Positions 1 through 11,714 of a stretch of DNA of 64,000 nt are shown here, piece by piece (the stretch's first letter is position 1; each line of letters begins with the position of its first letter). The notes below the pieces were generated by a model. That model was not told the DNA's origin. It made no database searches and saw nothing but the letters and a program-made list of their open reading frames with translations. Source of the DNA: Tetragonia tetragonoides (taxonomy: Eukaryota > Streptophyta > Magnoliopsida > Caryophyllales > Aizoaceae); the NCBI GenBank assembly GCA_038025085.1, contig CM076148.1:39920871-39984870 (forward strand), read 5' to 3'. Position numbers and translations under genes: made by a program.

Positions 1-1640
1 TTGGCAAATTGGCAAATTGACTCTTTCTCCCCAATCAGAATGCAATAACTAAATAATCAGAATGCAATAACAGAGAATGCAATAACTATGAAAATTCATA
101 ACTAAATAATCAGAATGCAATGATCAGAGCTTTTTGATTGTTAGTCTGGTGTTTACCTGCATTGCCCAATTTTTATGTGACTGAACAATATAACTGTACA
201 ATAGGCTATCCATGAATTTTGGAACGAAGGTTTTCTTCAAAATTGTGACTTATTGTACCTCAGCAAAAAACAGAGAAATAACCAAAACTGACAAAAAGAA
301 AACACGAGACACAGACTAAAGCAAAAAACTAACAAAATAGCATAATCTCAAAATTAGGGTTCTACTCATCACAAATTATAGCCCGATTCAAATAAAGACT
401 CAACCTTTGGCAAAATCTAGTACTAAACGCATGAAATTAGGGTAAAGAATTACCTTTTCTCAAACTTCCCCTAAAATATTAGGGCTTTAACAAATTTTGG
501 GTTGCCGACTGTAGAATGACCGCACGGCGAGGATGACCAGCGACGCTGACGACGAGCCTGACCACGAGAGGACTGAGCACACGGCGGGGGAGAGCAGGGT
601 AGTGTGAGGAATGATCGCGGGGGTGAGGTATTGTATATTGAAAAAATAGAAGGAAAATGAACCGTTGTGGGCGACAGCGGCTTATTTAAGAGCCGCGCTG
701 GCCCACAGCGGCTTTGCCTTTCGCTATAAAAAAAATAAACTCGCTTCCAGGCCACTGTCCGATCCTACGTGGTGTATATGTGGGGAAATAGTTTTGAACC
801 GAAGCTAATTTGGGAATTAGTTTGTGAATGATGTATATATGAGGAAATCACACAATATTAGGTTCTATCATCATAAGTCATTGTTGACATCATCGGATTT
901 GATCATTACAAGGTGTGGCTGTGTAGTAGAAATTCATTCACCCTTAACCAATCGCCTTGGGATATGGAGCCGTGGAGCGGTCTTACATCTCTTGGTTAGT
1001 TATCCGATTGTCCCACTTTTTGAGATATCTATAAATCAGCGCGAAAAAATAGTTACTGTAATCGACGATGAAACTACCATACCATAGTCTAGAATATAGA
1101 ACCTATAGAACTATATACATTACTATAACCAAAGGAATAGTTATAATTGTGATGATCAGCTAGCTAGCTAGTTGATAGACTTGATGAAAGAGCACTACTA
1201 TATATATACAGGATATAGAATGACCAAAGATAAGACTTCATTACGAGCAACTTTGCACATATGTCTAGTTAGGATTAGAGGAGATCAAAGAGAAGACAAA
1301 ATTTAAGGCATAATTAATGGAAGGAGCGTTAAAAAGAAATAAAGTTGGGATGATTTTTGTTTGGTTTTTTCAACTTTGGATGAAATTAAAGGTGATGGGT
1401 ATTTTCATTTGGGGGAAAATGCTGGGGGGACTAATCTAGCTAGGTAGGTATAGGAATCTTTTTAAATTAATTTTGCATAGGGTGCCAATTAATATTACCA
1501 TAAGTCTTCAGCCTTTCCTGGTCATATTGGCCCTTTGATGGCTGCTTGTGGGACAATTTTACCACCGACTATTCTTGAAAATATTCCCCATTGTGCTATT
1601 GCAATTCTCAACCATTATGTGTACGGTCCTTTTTGGTGGT
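1..1640. other. intergenic, no supported gene
   Basis: AT-rich sequence with only short open frames. A minus-strand frame at 471-755 is low-complexity and lacks any recognisable domain. At 675-700 there is a GC-rich near-palindrome (CAGCGGCTT, centre ATTTAA, then AGCCGCGCTG), with a further AGCGGC copy just downstream near 706. Such repeats occur in subterminal regions of CACTA-type elements, but no element ends were found. Confidence 0.6.
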
Positions 1641-1650
1641 GGTTCGTGAT

Positions 1651-2329
1651 GCTAGCTGCAGCCTCACTATTTACAGCCTCATTCCCATAAGCTGATACGT
1701 GTCAAAATTTATTTATTTTTACTTTTTTTTTTCTTTTGGGGTTCACTATTTCTATTATACGGTATTTTTTGGGGTTTTTGGGATTCATCCTTTCCATCTT
1801 AAGATTTTCTTTTTTATTTTGGGGGTTTTGGGGTTCACCCTTTCCATTTTAGGGTTTTCTTTTTGGTTTTAGGGGGTTTTAGGGTTCACCGTTCCCATCT
1901 TAGGGTTTTCTTTTTGGGTTTTTGGAGGTTTTGGGGTTCACCCTTCCCATCTTAGGGTTTTCTTTTTGGGTTTTTGGGGGTTTTGGGGTTCACCCTTCCT
2001 ATCTTAGGGTTTTCTTTTTGAGTTTTTGGGGGTTTTAGGGTTCAACCTTCCCATCTTAGGGTTTTATTTTTTAAAATTTTGGAGGTTTTTAGGTTCATTA
2101 TTCCCATCTTTGGGTTTTATTTTGAAAAATTACGACGGCGAAACCGTCGGAATTAATGATGTAGTTGCCGGTAATAATAAATTGATCAAATTTCAGCTAA
2201 GTAAATATGGGTACGGAGGAGAGAGAGTGAGTTTAATGTAAAAAGGCACAACTTTTAAGGAAGTTGTACACATGTCAGCTTGTTAGGTGAGGCTGCAAAT
2301 TGCAGCCTCAGGTTGAGGCTGCAGCTAGC
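1651..2329. mobile_element. TIR element containing a 52-bp minisatellite
   Basis: The 16-bp sequence GCTAGCTGCAGCCTCA at 1651-1666 is repeated exactly in inverted orientation at 2314-2329. Further inside, GCAGCCTCA and AAGCTGA-ACGTG motifs also recur as inverted copies (about 1675-1705 and 2265-2300), so the terminal inverted repeats extend to roughly 60 bp. The body holds the TTAGGG-rich minisatellite and, near 2130-2150, ACGACGG and CCGTCGG motifs as inverted copies. No clean TSD was seen and no transposase is encoded. This is a non-autonomous DNA element of unassigned superfamily. Confidence 0.6.
1742..2125. repeat. minisatellite, 52-bp unit, about 7 copies
   Basis: Tandem units of 52 bp, spaced for example 1881, 1933, 1985. 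Each carries GGGTTCACCCTTCCCATC, then TTAGGGTTTTCTTTTTGGG, then a TTTTGGGGGTTTT tract. The central copies differ by only a few bases and the outer copies are more diverged. Each unit includes one TTAGGGTTTT telomere-like motif. The array lies wholly between the inverted repeats of the surrounding element. Confidence 0.85.
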
Positions 2330-2553
2330 AGCCCTCTTTATTTTTTTAAGTCTTTTGGGTAGACGTACACGAGGTCCGCATAATAAATTTACATATAAAG
2401 AAAAAGGGAATTAAACGTGAGGTTTAGTGTACTCCGAATCTCAATTGAAATTCTTAACTATTAGATCAAGACCTTATCGATAAGTATAATATAAGTATTA
2501 TTTTCAGCATGCCTGTAATATACTTGTGGTTACATATTAGGCACGATTGTATA

Positions 2554-3214
2554 TGATGTGAAATAAGTAACAAAACGGAAATTAACCTTTGATAGTATCA
2601 CACAAAGGGATCTTGTTCAAGAATCACTCAAGAACAACTCACAAATCACTCGTAAGGGTTTCAACCTGAATCACTCAGTTTGAGGGGTAAATACTCACGT
2701 ATTCAATAATTAATCATCAAAGCACGAGTTTACAGTAGCAAAGCTCTCCCCTATTTATAGACAAAGAAATCTAAAGCTATTCGGAATCCTAATCCTAGTC
2801 CAAATTGGAAACTAACTACAAAACTGACTACAATTGTAAAACGGACTAACTAACATCTTTCCTAATACCTAATGGACTTCTAATACTAATAACAATCAGA
2901 TTATTACTCTCCTAAACATATTCTAACTAATAAAGGGAATACTAAACGAAATAGAACTGAACAACTGATTACCTAGCGCCCAAGGCTCAAAACCGCTGGA
3001 ACAGTTTCCTTGGCGCCCAAGGCTTCTTCTTTTCAGCTTCTAGTCATCTTCTTGCCACTCTAACATAGTTACCTCACACTTTACCTCACGTGGCATTATA
3101 CTCTTGGCAATGAGCAGCTCAAGATCAAGCATTAACGTTTCAAGAATTGGGTTCTTGGACGTTCTTGATTCGTCATCTTCTTGCTTGTCCTTTAACGTAC
3201 TTGCTCCTGCATCA
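2554..3214 (-). mobile_element. solo LTR with 5-bp TSD
   Basis: The segment starts TGATGTG and ends CTGCATCA (TGATG/CATCA ends) and is flanked by the direct repeat GTATA at 2549-2553 and 3215-3219. A TATA box read on the minus strand (CTATAAATAGGGG, complement near 2751-2763) suggests minus-strand orientation. No internal retrotransposon domain adjoins it, so this is a solo LTR left by recombination. Confidence 0.75.
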
Positions 3215-3219
3215 GTATA

Positions 3220-4178
3220 TCAAATAAATTCAATCGTTTTTAGTTATTATTTAACGTGTGGCAATCATATACCTTAACATTGTACACTACATAATGATGT
3301 ATGAGATGGTGTATACATACATGAATACATGATCCATATGCTTGATCATTAATAATTGGTAAAAGAAGTTATCCTGAAATATCTCTTCAAATAATATTAC
3401 ACCAAACTGTTTATTTGATTCTACATACAGATTTCATTTTGGCCTAAGTTAACATATTGAGGCTCAGGTATTAGCAAATATCTAAGACAATGTATGAGCT
3501 GAATTGAACTCCATCAAATTGGATGAAAATATCAATTTAAAATAAGGAAAGAAAATATTTAAGTGAAGAGAGAAAATACTATCAAAAAGGTCTATCTCAA
3601 TAGCAAAGATGTATGATATCGTTATATAAGCATTGCAATGCTCTTAGCTAACTAGATTAATAAGATTTCCCTCCAAGTAAAGCATTATTGATCATTTGAA
3701 CATGATATATATAGGTCTCATCATTCTCTATCATTTGCCAGCTCTTGATCAACCATCATATATGAGATGACTAGAATGTTGTGTATAGTGCTTGAAAGAT
3801 ATGTTCTTCTCTTTTTGGCGGGAGATATCACTATCAAGAAAGAGACTAATGAGGCAATCAAATTGTTTAGTTTTTGTGTTTGGCATGACTCCACTATTTT
3901 TTGAGATTGGATTGTGATAGTAACAGTGGGGTGTGCTAGGGCCACTCGTTTTCGTCCATGAAATTTCTCAGGTGTATAAACAGTTGCCACATTGATTTTA
4001 TTTTTTTTTTTGAGAAGACACATTTTATTTTCTAGCAATGAGAGAACTGTAAAACAAAAAAAAAAAAAAAAAAAAGAAGAAGATGATTATACTGAAACTG
4101 TATTTTGTAATTGAAAACTAGTGAAAATTGGAGACAATTGGGCAAAACTGGAAATCAATTGAAAAGAACATGTCTTAG
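3220..4178. other. intergenic, no supported gene
   Basis: AT-rich sequence with a minus frame at 3721-4038 that has no recognisable domain, and a long A tract at about 4053-4074. Nothing further can be supported. Confidence 0.5.
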
Positions 4179-4600
4179 AGTATGTTATTTTTCATTGAAT
4201 TGAATTCAACTGAACTACACTTAATAGTACTAATCTGTGAGAGAAAAAGTAGATAACTAAATTGAATTGAACCAAACTCCACTTAATTTAACTGAACTGA
4301 ACCAAGTACTGAGTAATGCTTTGTTATCATTGGCTTAATTTTACTTAAATTCGATTCAATTTAGGTCAGTTATTCATTTCATGTGAAACTTTATCCCTTA
4401 GATAACTTTTTATTCTGAAATACATTCATAATGATAATTATGTTGTCATTGAAAAATTTTCAAATCATACTTTCAAATGAGTCCAATATTAAATATATTC
4501 GGAGAGTTTTAAGTAGTTAAAAACCAATTCAGTTCGATCAATTCAGTTCAATTTTTTCGAATTAAAAAAATGGAGTTAAATAAAAAATAACACACATACT
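4179..4600. mobile_element. AT-rich TIR element (MITE-like)
   Basis: Begins AGTATGTTATTTTTCATT and ends with the inverted counterpart (complement begins AGTATGTGTGTTATTTTTTA). The interior is rich in GAACTGAA/TTCAGTTC motifs on both strands. No transposase and no exact TSD were seen. A similar GAACTGAACT-rich stretch lies inside the intron of the last gene (about 63298-63545). Confidence 0.5.
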
Positions 4601-5415
4601 TAACTTTATTATAAGTTATCAAAGTTTAGACAACTAGTCATATTATCGTGTTTTAATTATACATTTATTCATTGTCACTTGGTTGGATCCCTCAAAAGTT
4701 TGAAGTTTCATCAAGAACGTTGAAATATGTGATCACGCTACATGCTTTGCACTTTTTATAATAATCTAAAAATGTTACTTAAGTATTCAACACAAAACTA
4801 ATCTAGCTAGCTAGCTACTATTTAAGTGGCTAATTAGCTAGGGTGATTAGTAGACTAATTATCACCATCCCATCAAATTTGAACACGATCAAGTTTGGTT
4901 TGCCATTTGAATGGGGGTAAAAACAACCATGTTTCAAGGGTGGGTTTTTTTTGTTTAATGGAACAGTGGCCCGGAACTGTGGGTTGAGTTTGGCTTTTTG
5001 TATTGTGTTGTGTTTATAATAAACAAATAGAGTAACTAATAAGCAAATAATAAATAAAGTATACGGATAATATAAATATGTCCCACAAGGAAATTTCATG
5101 GCAATGATGCTGAAAGTGAGAGGGGCCAGGACATGGGGAGTTAGTTTTTGTACGTTTATGGGTTTGTTGTGTTGAGAAACTTCCTAACACAAAAATACAT
5201 TGACAACTACTTATGCTGTCTTTCTTTGTAATGTGTTAGCCAAAACTTCATTAAAGACTTAATTATGCAAAGGTCACGATGCACTATCTATCTTATGGTT
5301 CTGACTTCTAGTGCTATTTAAGGTAGCTTTAACCTATGTAGGAGGGCATTTGATCATCGTTGTGTACATGCATCTTGTGTGTATGTCTCTCAATAGTCCA
5401 TACATAAATCAATAA

Positions 5416-5497
5416 GTCTCCTATGAGGTCACCTCTATAATTAAGCATGATGTCATGCTTGTATGAGGTCGTCACCTTAAGGTCATCTCATACGAGT
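5416..5497. mobile_element. small palindromic MITE-like repeat
   Basis: The element is bounded by GTCTCCTATGAGGTCACC and the inverted GGTCATCTCATACGAG. At its centre (5443-5460) is the perfect palindrome AAGCATGA/TGTCATGCTT. A related copy with the same AAGCATGATGTCAT core lies at 63606-63716. No coding capacity. Confidence 0.55.
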
Positions 5498-6210
5498 TTT
5501 TGTGTTGACCTTTTATTTCTCATGAAGAGGTATGCATATACCTCTTGCCAAAAGGTATATTGCTAGTTTCTGTATGAGTAGAGAACATTCTGAGCTATTT
5601 GGGTATTATCCAACAATCTCTCTCTTTCTCTCTCAGTTTCTTTTAGGGTCATAATGTTAGTTGTGCAAGTCGTTGTTATGCAGGTACTAGCTTAATTTGT
5701 TGTATCTCAAAATCCAATTTAGGAAGAACATCGGTCATTCCAAAATTAGGTGACTCAATGTGATTGTTTGATTACATGATTGTAACCGCTTGAAAAATCC
5801 CCAACAAACATTGAGATGGATAACATCTTGATACCATTTTGAAATGTGAATGAGAACAACGCATGTTGAAAAGACTTAATGACGATTGTATTTCAAGGAC
5901 AACCAATCATTGAGTAATCTAAATGACCAATGGAAAAACAAAATTAAATATGCTTGTGATTAAGAAAGTGTGTGGTTAGGGCATGACAATAATAATTTCT
6001 CGTGAAAAAAAAATTCAAAATCCATGTCGAAGTTAGGCCTGTAAAAAATAAAACAAAGACATTTACTTTGAAAACCAATGAAGCTTTAAGAGCATGTTTT
6101 TTTTAATTGGTTTTCATTTTTGACCCAGTTTTCTCCAATTTTGCATAATCTTTACCAATTTTCAGTTACAAAATGTAATTTCTCCCAATTTTGCCAAGTT
6201 TTTCCCAGTT

Positions 6211-6212
<2 letters not shown>

Positions 6213-6261
<49 letters not shown>

Positions 6262-6297
6262 TATTTTTATCACTATTATTTTTTTTATTACTGATCT

Positions 6298-6334
<37 letters not shown>

Positions 6335-6366
6335 GTTGTTGTTGTTGTTGTTGTTGTTATTATTAT
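6213..6366. repeat. compound trinucleotide microsatellite (AAT/TTA/TTG)
   Basis: Runs of AAT (6213-6261), TTA (about 6300-6334), TTG (about 6334-6358) and TTA again. The flanks contain repeated CCAGTTTTCTCC/CCAATTTT motifs that recur around 4085-4170, so the microsatellite probably lies within an older repeat. Confidence 0.85.
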
Positions 6367-6990
6367 TAAGAAAATAATCAAATATACAAAAAATTCCAGT
6401 TTCTCCTAGTTTTCACCAGTTTCTCCCAATTACCAGTTAGACTTTCTAGTTTTCACCAGTTTTGTCCAATTTCTCTCAATTACCAGTCACCAGTTACTAG
6501 TTGAAAAGAATGAGCACTAAATTGTCCAACTCCAACCCGATCTAATAGACTTATTTAACCGGTATGTTGGAAATAATCTATGTTATTGAGTCAAAATCAA
6601 GTCTCAGAAATCTTGTAGTCACTTCTAAAGAATTATCATTACTCGTTAAATTAAAATTAAAAACTCCAACATAAGTCATGCAAACATCTTGATTCAAAAT
6701 TGAAACAGTAAACCATAATTTAATTTTTTAAAAAACAGCATTGTTTTAGATTGTAAAGCTGAAATTAAAAATGTGTTTTGCCTTGTTCATGTGTTTCTCC
6801 TCAAATTGGACGACAGGATTCAAAAGCAAGCTTAGAAAACTCCGGAATTCGCATCGTGCCCGTGCGGCTGCTTTTGCTGGTTCTTTGCCGAGGACCAAAT
6901 TGGTTGGGCAATTCTACGTAAATGTCTAAATGGGTAAAATTTTAGCTAAATATATACGCGTTAGCGATAAATGCATGTTTTACACTTTAG

Positions 6991-7313
6991 CCCATAATTG
7001 CTGACTTGTTGGTATATACTATGATGTGACACTCAGGGCTGTCTTTAAGGTTTTTAAGGCTCTCGACGGGATAAAAGTGAGGGTCCTTACAGTATCAATA
7101 ACTTGTTTTGTTGCCAAAAAAAAAAAAAAAATTTGGGCCCCATATTAGGAAATGAGGATATAAAAAATTAAAAATTATTTTAAATTATGAAAAATTGAGG
7201 CTAAAGAGATTTGATCTCAAGACCAATGTACATAAGGAGCAACACAACTCATTTCCAACCAAGTAACCAAGCCCATAATTGTTGACTTGTTGGTATATAC
7301 TATGATGTGACAC
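6991..7313. repeat. 42-bp direct duplication flanking a 240-bp segment
   Basis: The sequence beginning CCCATAATTG and ending ATGATGTGACAC occurs at 6991-7032 and again, with one mismatch, at 7272-7313. The enclosed segment starts TCAGGGCTGTC and holds an A tract near 7117-7130. It could be an insertion bounded by a long duplication, or a local repair duplication. No coding sequence. Confidence 0.7.
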
Positions 7314-8162
7314 ACTGACACTAGTTACTAGTCTAGTGCCACCAGTGAAAAAGAGCTTATTAGCGCACCATTGGTATGATAAAATATTAAAATGTTACCT
7401 TTTTCATAGGTGAGTTAATCAATTTGAGCGAATACATTATTATTGAGGTCCTAACCCAAAACAAATAGATGATAGGTGGGAATTAGTAATAAAATTTTAC
7501 CCAATTAATAAGAAACTCACTTGGTTATAAACAAGTACAAATCATTATGGAGTATTTGTCAATGTCGGACATAAATCTATTTCAACATTTTTTTTTAATG
7601 AATTTCGATCTATTTGAAGATAATTTAAATTGATTCTTAAAAGGAATATACTGGATTCATAAAAATGCTTTGTTTCAAGATTACAATGTTATCATGGTAT
7701 TAATAATTCTCCCGGACGCAATATTTCAATCTCCCAATACAATACTGATTTTTGCTCGCCAAAAAAATTGCAAGTGAAGGCGATCGAGATATCTCCCGTT
7801 GTGTTATGTTTGAACTATCGTGTTCAATCATGAATATATCAAACTAATTGAACAACAACAAGCGCAAGCATTAGCACTATCAAAGTCGTCACACCATCAA
7901 TGGGCTAGTATAGTTTCTCGAAGCCGGCAGACACAATAGACACGGGGATGAGGAATCGAACCCATAGCATTACCTTACTAAATTACTTGAGTGTAATAAG
8001 TTTGAAATCATTAGACCAACACCCTTAATGATCCCAATACATGACTAAAGTACTCAACTGCCTTCAAATTTCAATTTGGGAATAAAATAAAAGTGGTAGC
8101 AACATCAACTACACAAAAAGCATGCTTTTCCGCCCAGTTTTGAAAGAGGAATCCATTATACA

Positions 8163-8204
8163 TTCACCATCACCATCACCATCACCATCACCATCACCAT
8201 CACC
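8163..8204. repeat. hexanucleotide microsatellite (CACCAT)n
   Basis: About seven copies of a CACCAT unit. An open frame running through it (Ser-Pro repeats) has no other coding features and was not taken as a gene. Confidence 0.85.
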
Positions 8205-9043
8205 ATGCACAACAAGTGAAAGAACACCACGGAAGATAAGAGGAGCCAGTGGCATGATGAAGCTCAAATCCTCCATAAATGTGACCTCTCTTAACTCTCC
8301 TTAATCACTATAAAACCATTTTTACAACCCCCCACATATCTAATCACGTGAATTACAATTGCCCACATTATTATTTATTACACTTCAAAAATTCAACTTC
8401 ATTTTCAAGTTCCTCAATAAGAATGGCGCGTCCTATACCACACTATCATCAAGCGAGTAGACTGGTCCTAGTCCTTGTATTGTAGTACTAGTAACATCAA
8501 GCGATATCATATCATGGTCCCTTTTTTTTCTTTTTCTTTTTTTTTAAAAAAAAGAACATATCATGGTCTTTTAAGACAAAACAATGGATGTGAGAACAAA
8601 ATATATGGCAACAAGCTACATAGCATTCAATTGGAACATTGCCAATTTGCCAATAAAAACACACATGCTTCGGTGCGGTTACTGTCACGGACAACATCAT
8701 GCATTGTTTAAATTTGAGTCACACCACTCAAACATTATTGAATAGTTTTTTTTGGTGCAAAAACATTATTGAATAGTTTGATGAGAAATAGAGCGGATAT
8801 ATATATATGCCTTTTGTAGTACAATTTTCATTATTTCATCATAAACCATCCACCATATTTATTGTCTCGCAAGGGATGATAGTTTGCATAAGAATTTTTT
8901 TTTAAAGAAAAAACATTTTGGTGCCAAATATATAATAAATTCGATAAGTTGGAAGTCATGCTTAATAAATGTCTGATTTAATTGACAAAAAAAGCTCTAG
9001 AATATAATTTAACAAATTTATCCGCAAATTTTCTATTTATTTA

Positions 9044-10128
9044 GGTCGCTGTTATTGCTAGGCCTAAAAATACTAATGCCAGGTCATTAATTTTTTGAGT
9101 TGACAATGTAGCCCTTTATATTAATAAGGCAAAATACATATTCTCTCCCATACTATCTTTAATTGCCTTTTTTACCAACAAATATTATGGAAAATATATT
9201 AGGAGTAGGGATCCAATAATTTCACTAATTTAGCATTTAATTTGGAAGGGAGATTGAATTGAGAATAATATCACATTATATATTATAGTACTCTCATCCT
9301 ATCATAAGTCATAACCCATGGCTGTTTGATCTCCATGATTCTTATCTCTTTTGCTAAATATATTCATCCTCATGTATTATTCTAGTTATATATGCTTACT
9401 ATAGCCGTGTACAACGTAACTTCTCCAATCAAATTGTTAGTAAAAGAAGCTAACCTAGCAAGATCCTTTTTATCCAAAAATATAACTTTGTTTGAAAAAA
9501 TGCTAGAAAAATTATAAAAAAATTTCATTAAACCATTTGAGAACTAAAATAATGGTTACTACGAAATTTCAAAAAAAAAAATATCGTAGGACTTAATTAT
9601 AGGCATCTTTACAACTTTTGACAGAGTTTCATCATTACTGATTAGGGCGTAGCACGCTATTTACATTTTTTTGGTTAAGGGGGAAGCATGCTCTTTACGT
9701 AAGGATTATATAACTTATAAATTCTAATTGCATCCTCAACAATACTGTAATTGAAAAGCAAGCAAAAAATCAAGCAAATAAATGTTTGCATCTCATTAAT
9801 TAATTCATAATTATCGTCGGTGAATAACATGCCCAACAACCCAAGCAATTGAAGTTATTGCATATTTCAACTATTTTATTTTTGGATCTTAGATATTTTG
9901 TACACAATGAAAATATTCTTTGCAATTTTGGAAATATTTCATTTGACTATCATTATGATTAAAATAGATAGATATTCAATAGGTAATTAAGCTAAGAAAG
10001 CGTAAATAAAGCCATACTACAAAAAGAGAATGATTTAGGTTGCCTAATTAATGTAAAGGGCTAAATTGTCTACTCAAAATTTTTTTGGCCTGGCATTAGT
10101 GTTTTTTGGCCTAGCAATAACAGCGGCC
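9044..10128. mobile_element. 1.1-kb non-autonomous DNA transposon with long TIRs
   Basis: The left end GGTCGCTGTTATTGCTAGG is inverted at the right end (complement GGCCGCTGTTATTGCTAGG). The inverted similarity continues for about 100 bp (CTAATGCCAGG, TTTTGAGT-GACAAT, AGCCCTTTA-ATTAAT on both sides). The element is flanked by the 8-bp repeat TTTATTTA (9036-9043 and 10129-10136). The 8-bp TSD suggests hAT, while the long TIRs also fit Mutator-like elements (usually 9 bp). The AT-rich interior has no transposase frame. Confidence 0.8.
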
Positions 10129-10136
10129 TTTATTTA

Positions 10137-11714
10137 TACACAATAGGGACATTAACTTACCTTCACTTTCTGGTCTTTCGGGTCTCAACATAAATAATTA
10201 TAATTTTTTTTTTTGTCAAAATAAAGTAGGTTATTCAAGTAAACTGAGAATAGTATGATCATATTATATATACATAAAAGACAAACATACGTGATTTACC
10301 GTAATCTAAAACCGTTGATGTTATATAAATATGTATGTAGTCACGTTTCGAATATACAATTACCTAAGATGTATAGATATGTTCATACATAATCAATACA
10401 TGCACAGGAATAGTAAGATTTGAATGGTAAGAAATGATTTACTGCAAAGGTAATAATCATCCATACAAGGTAAACATATATAATTCAAAATTTTAAGCAA
10501 AAATGATAATGAGATTTTAACCACTTCTATACTGCGAATGAGAACATACTAATCAGATTATACGTATCAACACCAACCGGCGTCGAATTTTCATTTTTCT
10601 TAAACAATTCAATTGCCATATATAATGACGATCTCTTAAGACTTAAGAACGAATGAGTTAAATATCGTTAACGTAAGTATGACTCTACTTTGATGATGTA
10701 GGTGATTTATTTTTTTTGGTTTCATGTAGGTGATGCAATGTAAGCAAAATTCAAAATATTTTTGTTTATGGTATGGTTTAGAGTAAGATAGGGGGCACAT
10801 TTATATTCCATGAAGAGAGAGCACGTGCTAAAACCATGATAAGTGAAGACCAACATGGAATTCAGCGTTATATTCAAACTTGCCTTCATATGCCCGCCCA
10901 CTCTCCAATGCATCCGTTATATACCCCTCTGAACAGACAGCCAAAAAGTAGTCTTTTCACACACACACAATTACAAACAACCCTTCATAAAAAAAAATTA
11001 AAAAAAAAACAATTTAAAAAAATAAAAAAAATTCATCTCCATTAAAATCATATTTCTTCCATTTTTCACCTTCCTTCTTTTCTCTCTCTCTCTCACACCT
11101 CACTCTCATAGTCTCTCATTCTTTCTTCTCTGGGTTTGTTTTGTTTTGTACTGTACTAATCATTTACAGTGAAGAAAAATACTTGTAAGCAATCAATTTC
11201 TCTACTTTTTATTTTATCAGATCTACCCATTACTTTATTTTTATTTTTTTGGCCATTTTTCATCTACAATCAAGTATTTTCTGGGTATCTAGAAACCCCA
11301 CTTTCGCTAATATCGATGAACATTGTAACTCTAGCATCAATAAATTGATCAAACCCTCGCTTACAACATTCATTTTTATCAACCCCCTTCAAGTTTCTCT
11401 CTTGATCATTTCTTTTTCATCCCCATCCATCTATTTCATTTGTTGATAATATTTTGGTTTTGGTTTTTGATTTATTTGAGTATATAAGTAAAGAATTAAT
11501 CTTTATAAGAGAGTGTTTGGTTTTGGGTTTTGGGTTATAGGTTTTGATTCATTTGAGTATATAGTAAAGAATTAATCTCTTTATAAGAGTGTTTTGATTG
11601 TTGGGTTTGTACTTTTGAATTGAACAGTGATTTTATTTGTTGTGTATGTCAATATTATTTATACAAAAGTAGGCTTTGGTTCGAGCATGCAAGTTGAAAA
11701 CATCAATTGAGAAT
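10137..11714. other. intergenic and probable MYB promoter/5' UTR
   Basis: No gene is supported between 10137 and about 11040. From about 11040 to 11714 the sequence is pyrimidine-rich (CTCTCTCTCTC near 11080) and then TTTGG-rich. This is typical of a plant promoter and 5' leader, possibly with a leader intron, ahead of the MYB start at 11715. No transcription start could be fixed. Confidence 0.4.

Noticed and set aside
471..755. minus-strand open frame of 94 codons
   Set aside because: Low-complexity, Ser/Pro/Arg-rich, no domain, and overlaps a GC-rich palindromic repeat.
1140..1170. GCTAGCTAGCTAG short palindromic tract
   Set aside because: Simple repeat common in AT-rich plant DNA, with no associated structure.
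8475..8711. overlapping frames on both strands near 8.5-8.7 kb
   Set aside because: Driven by T/A homopolymers, with no domain or splice context.
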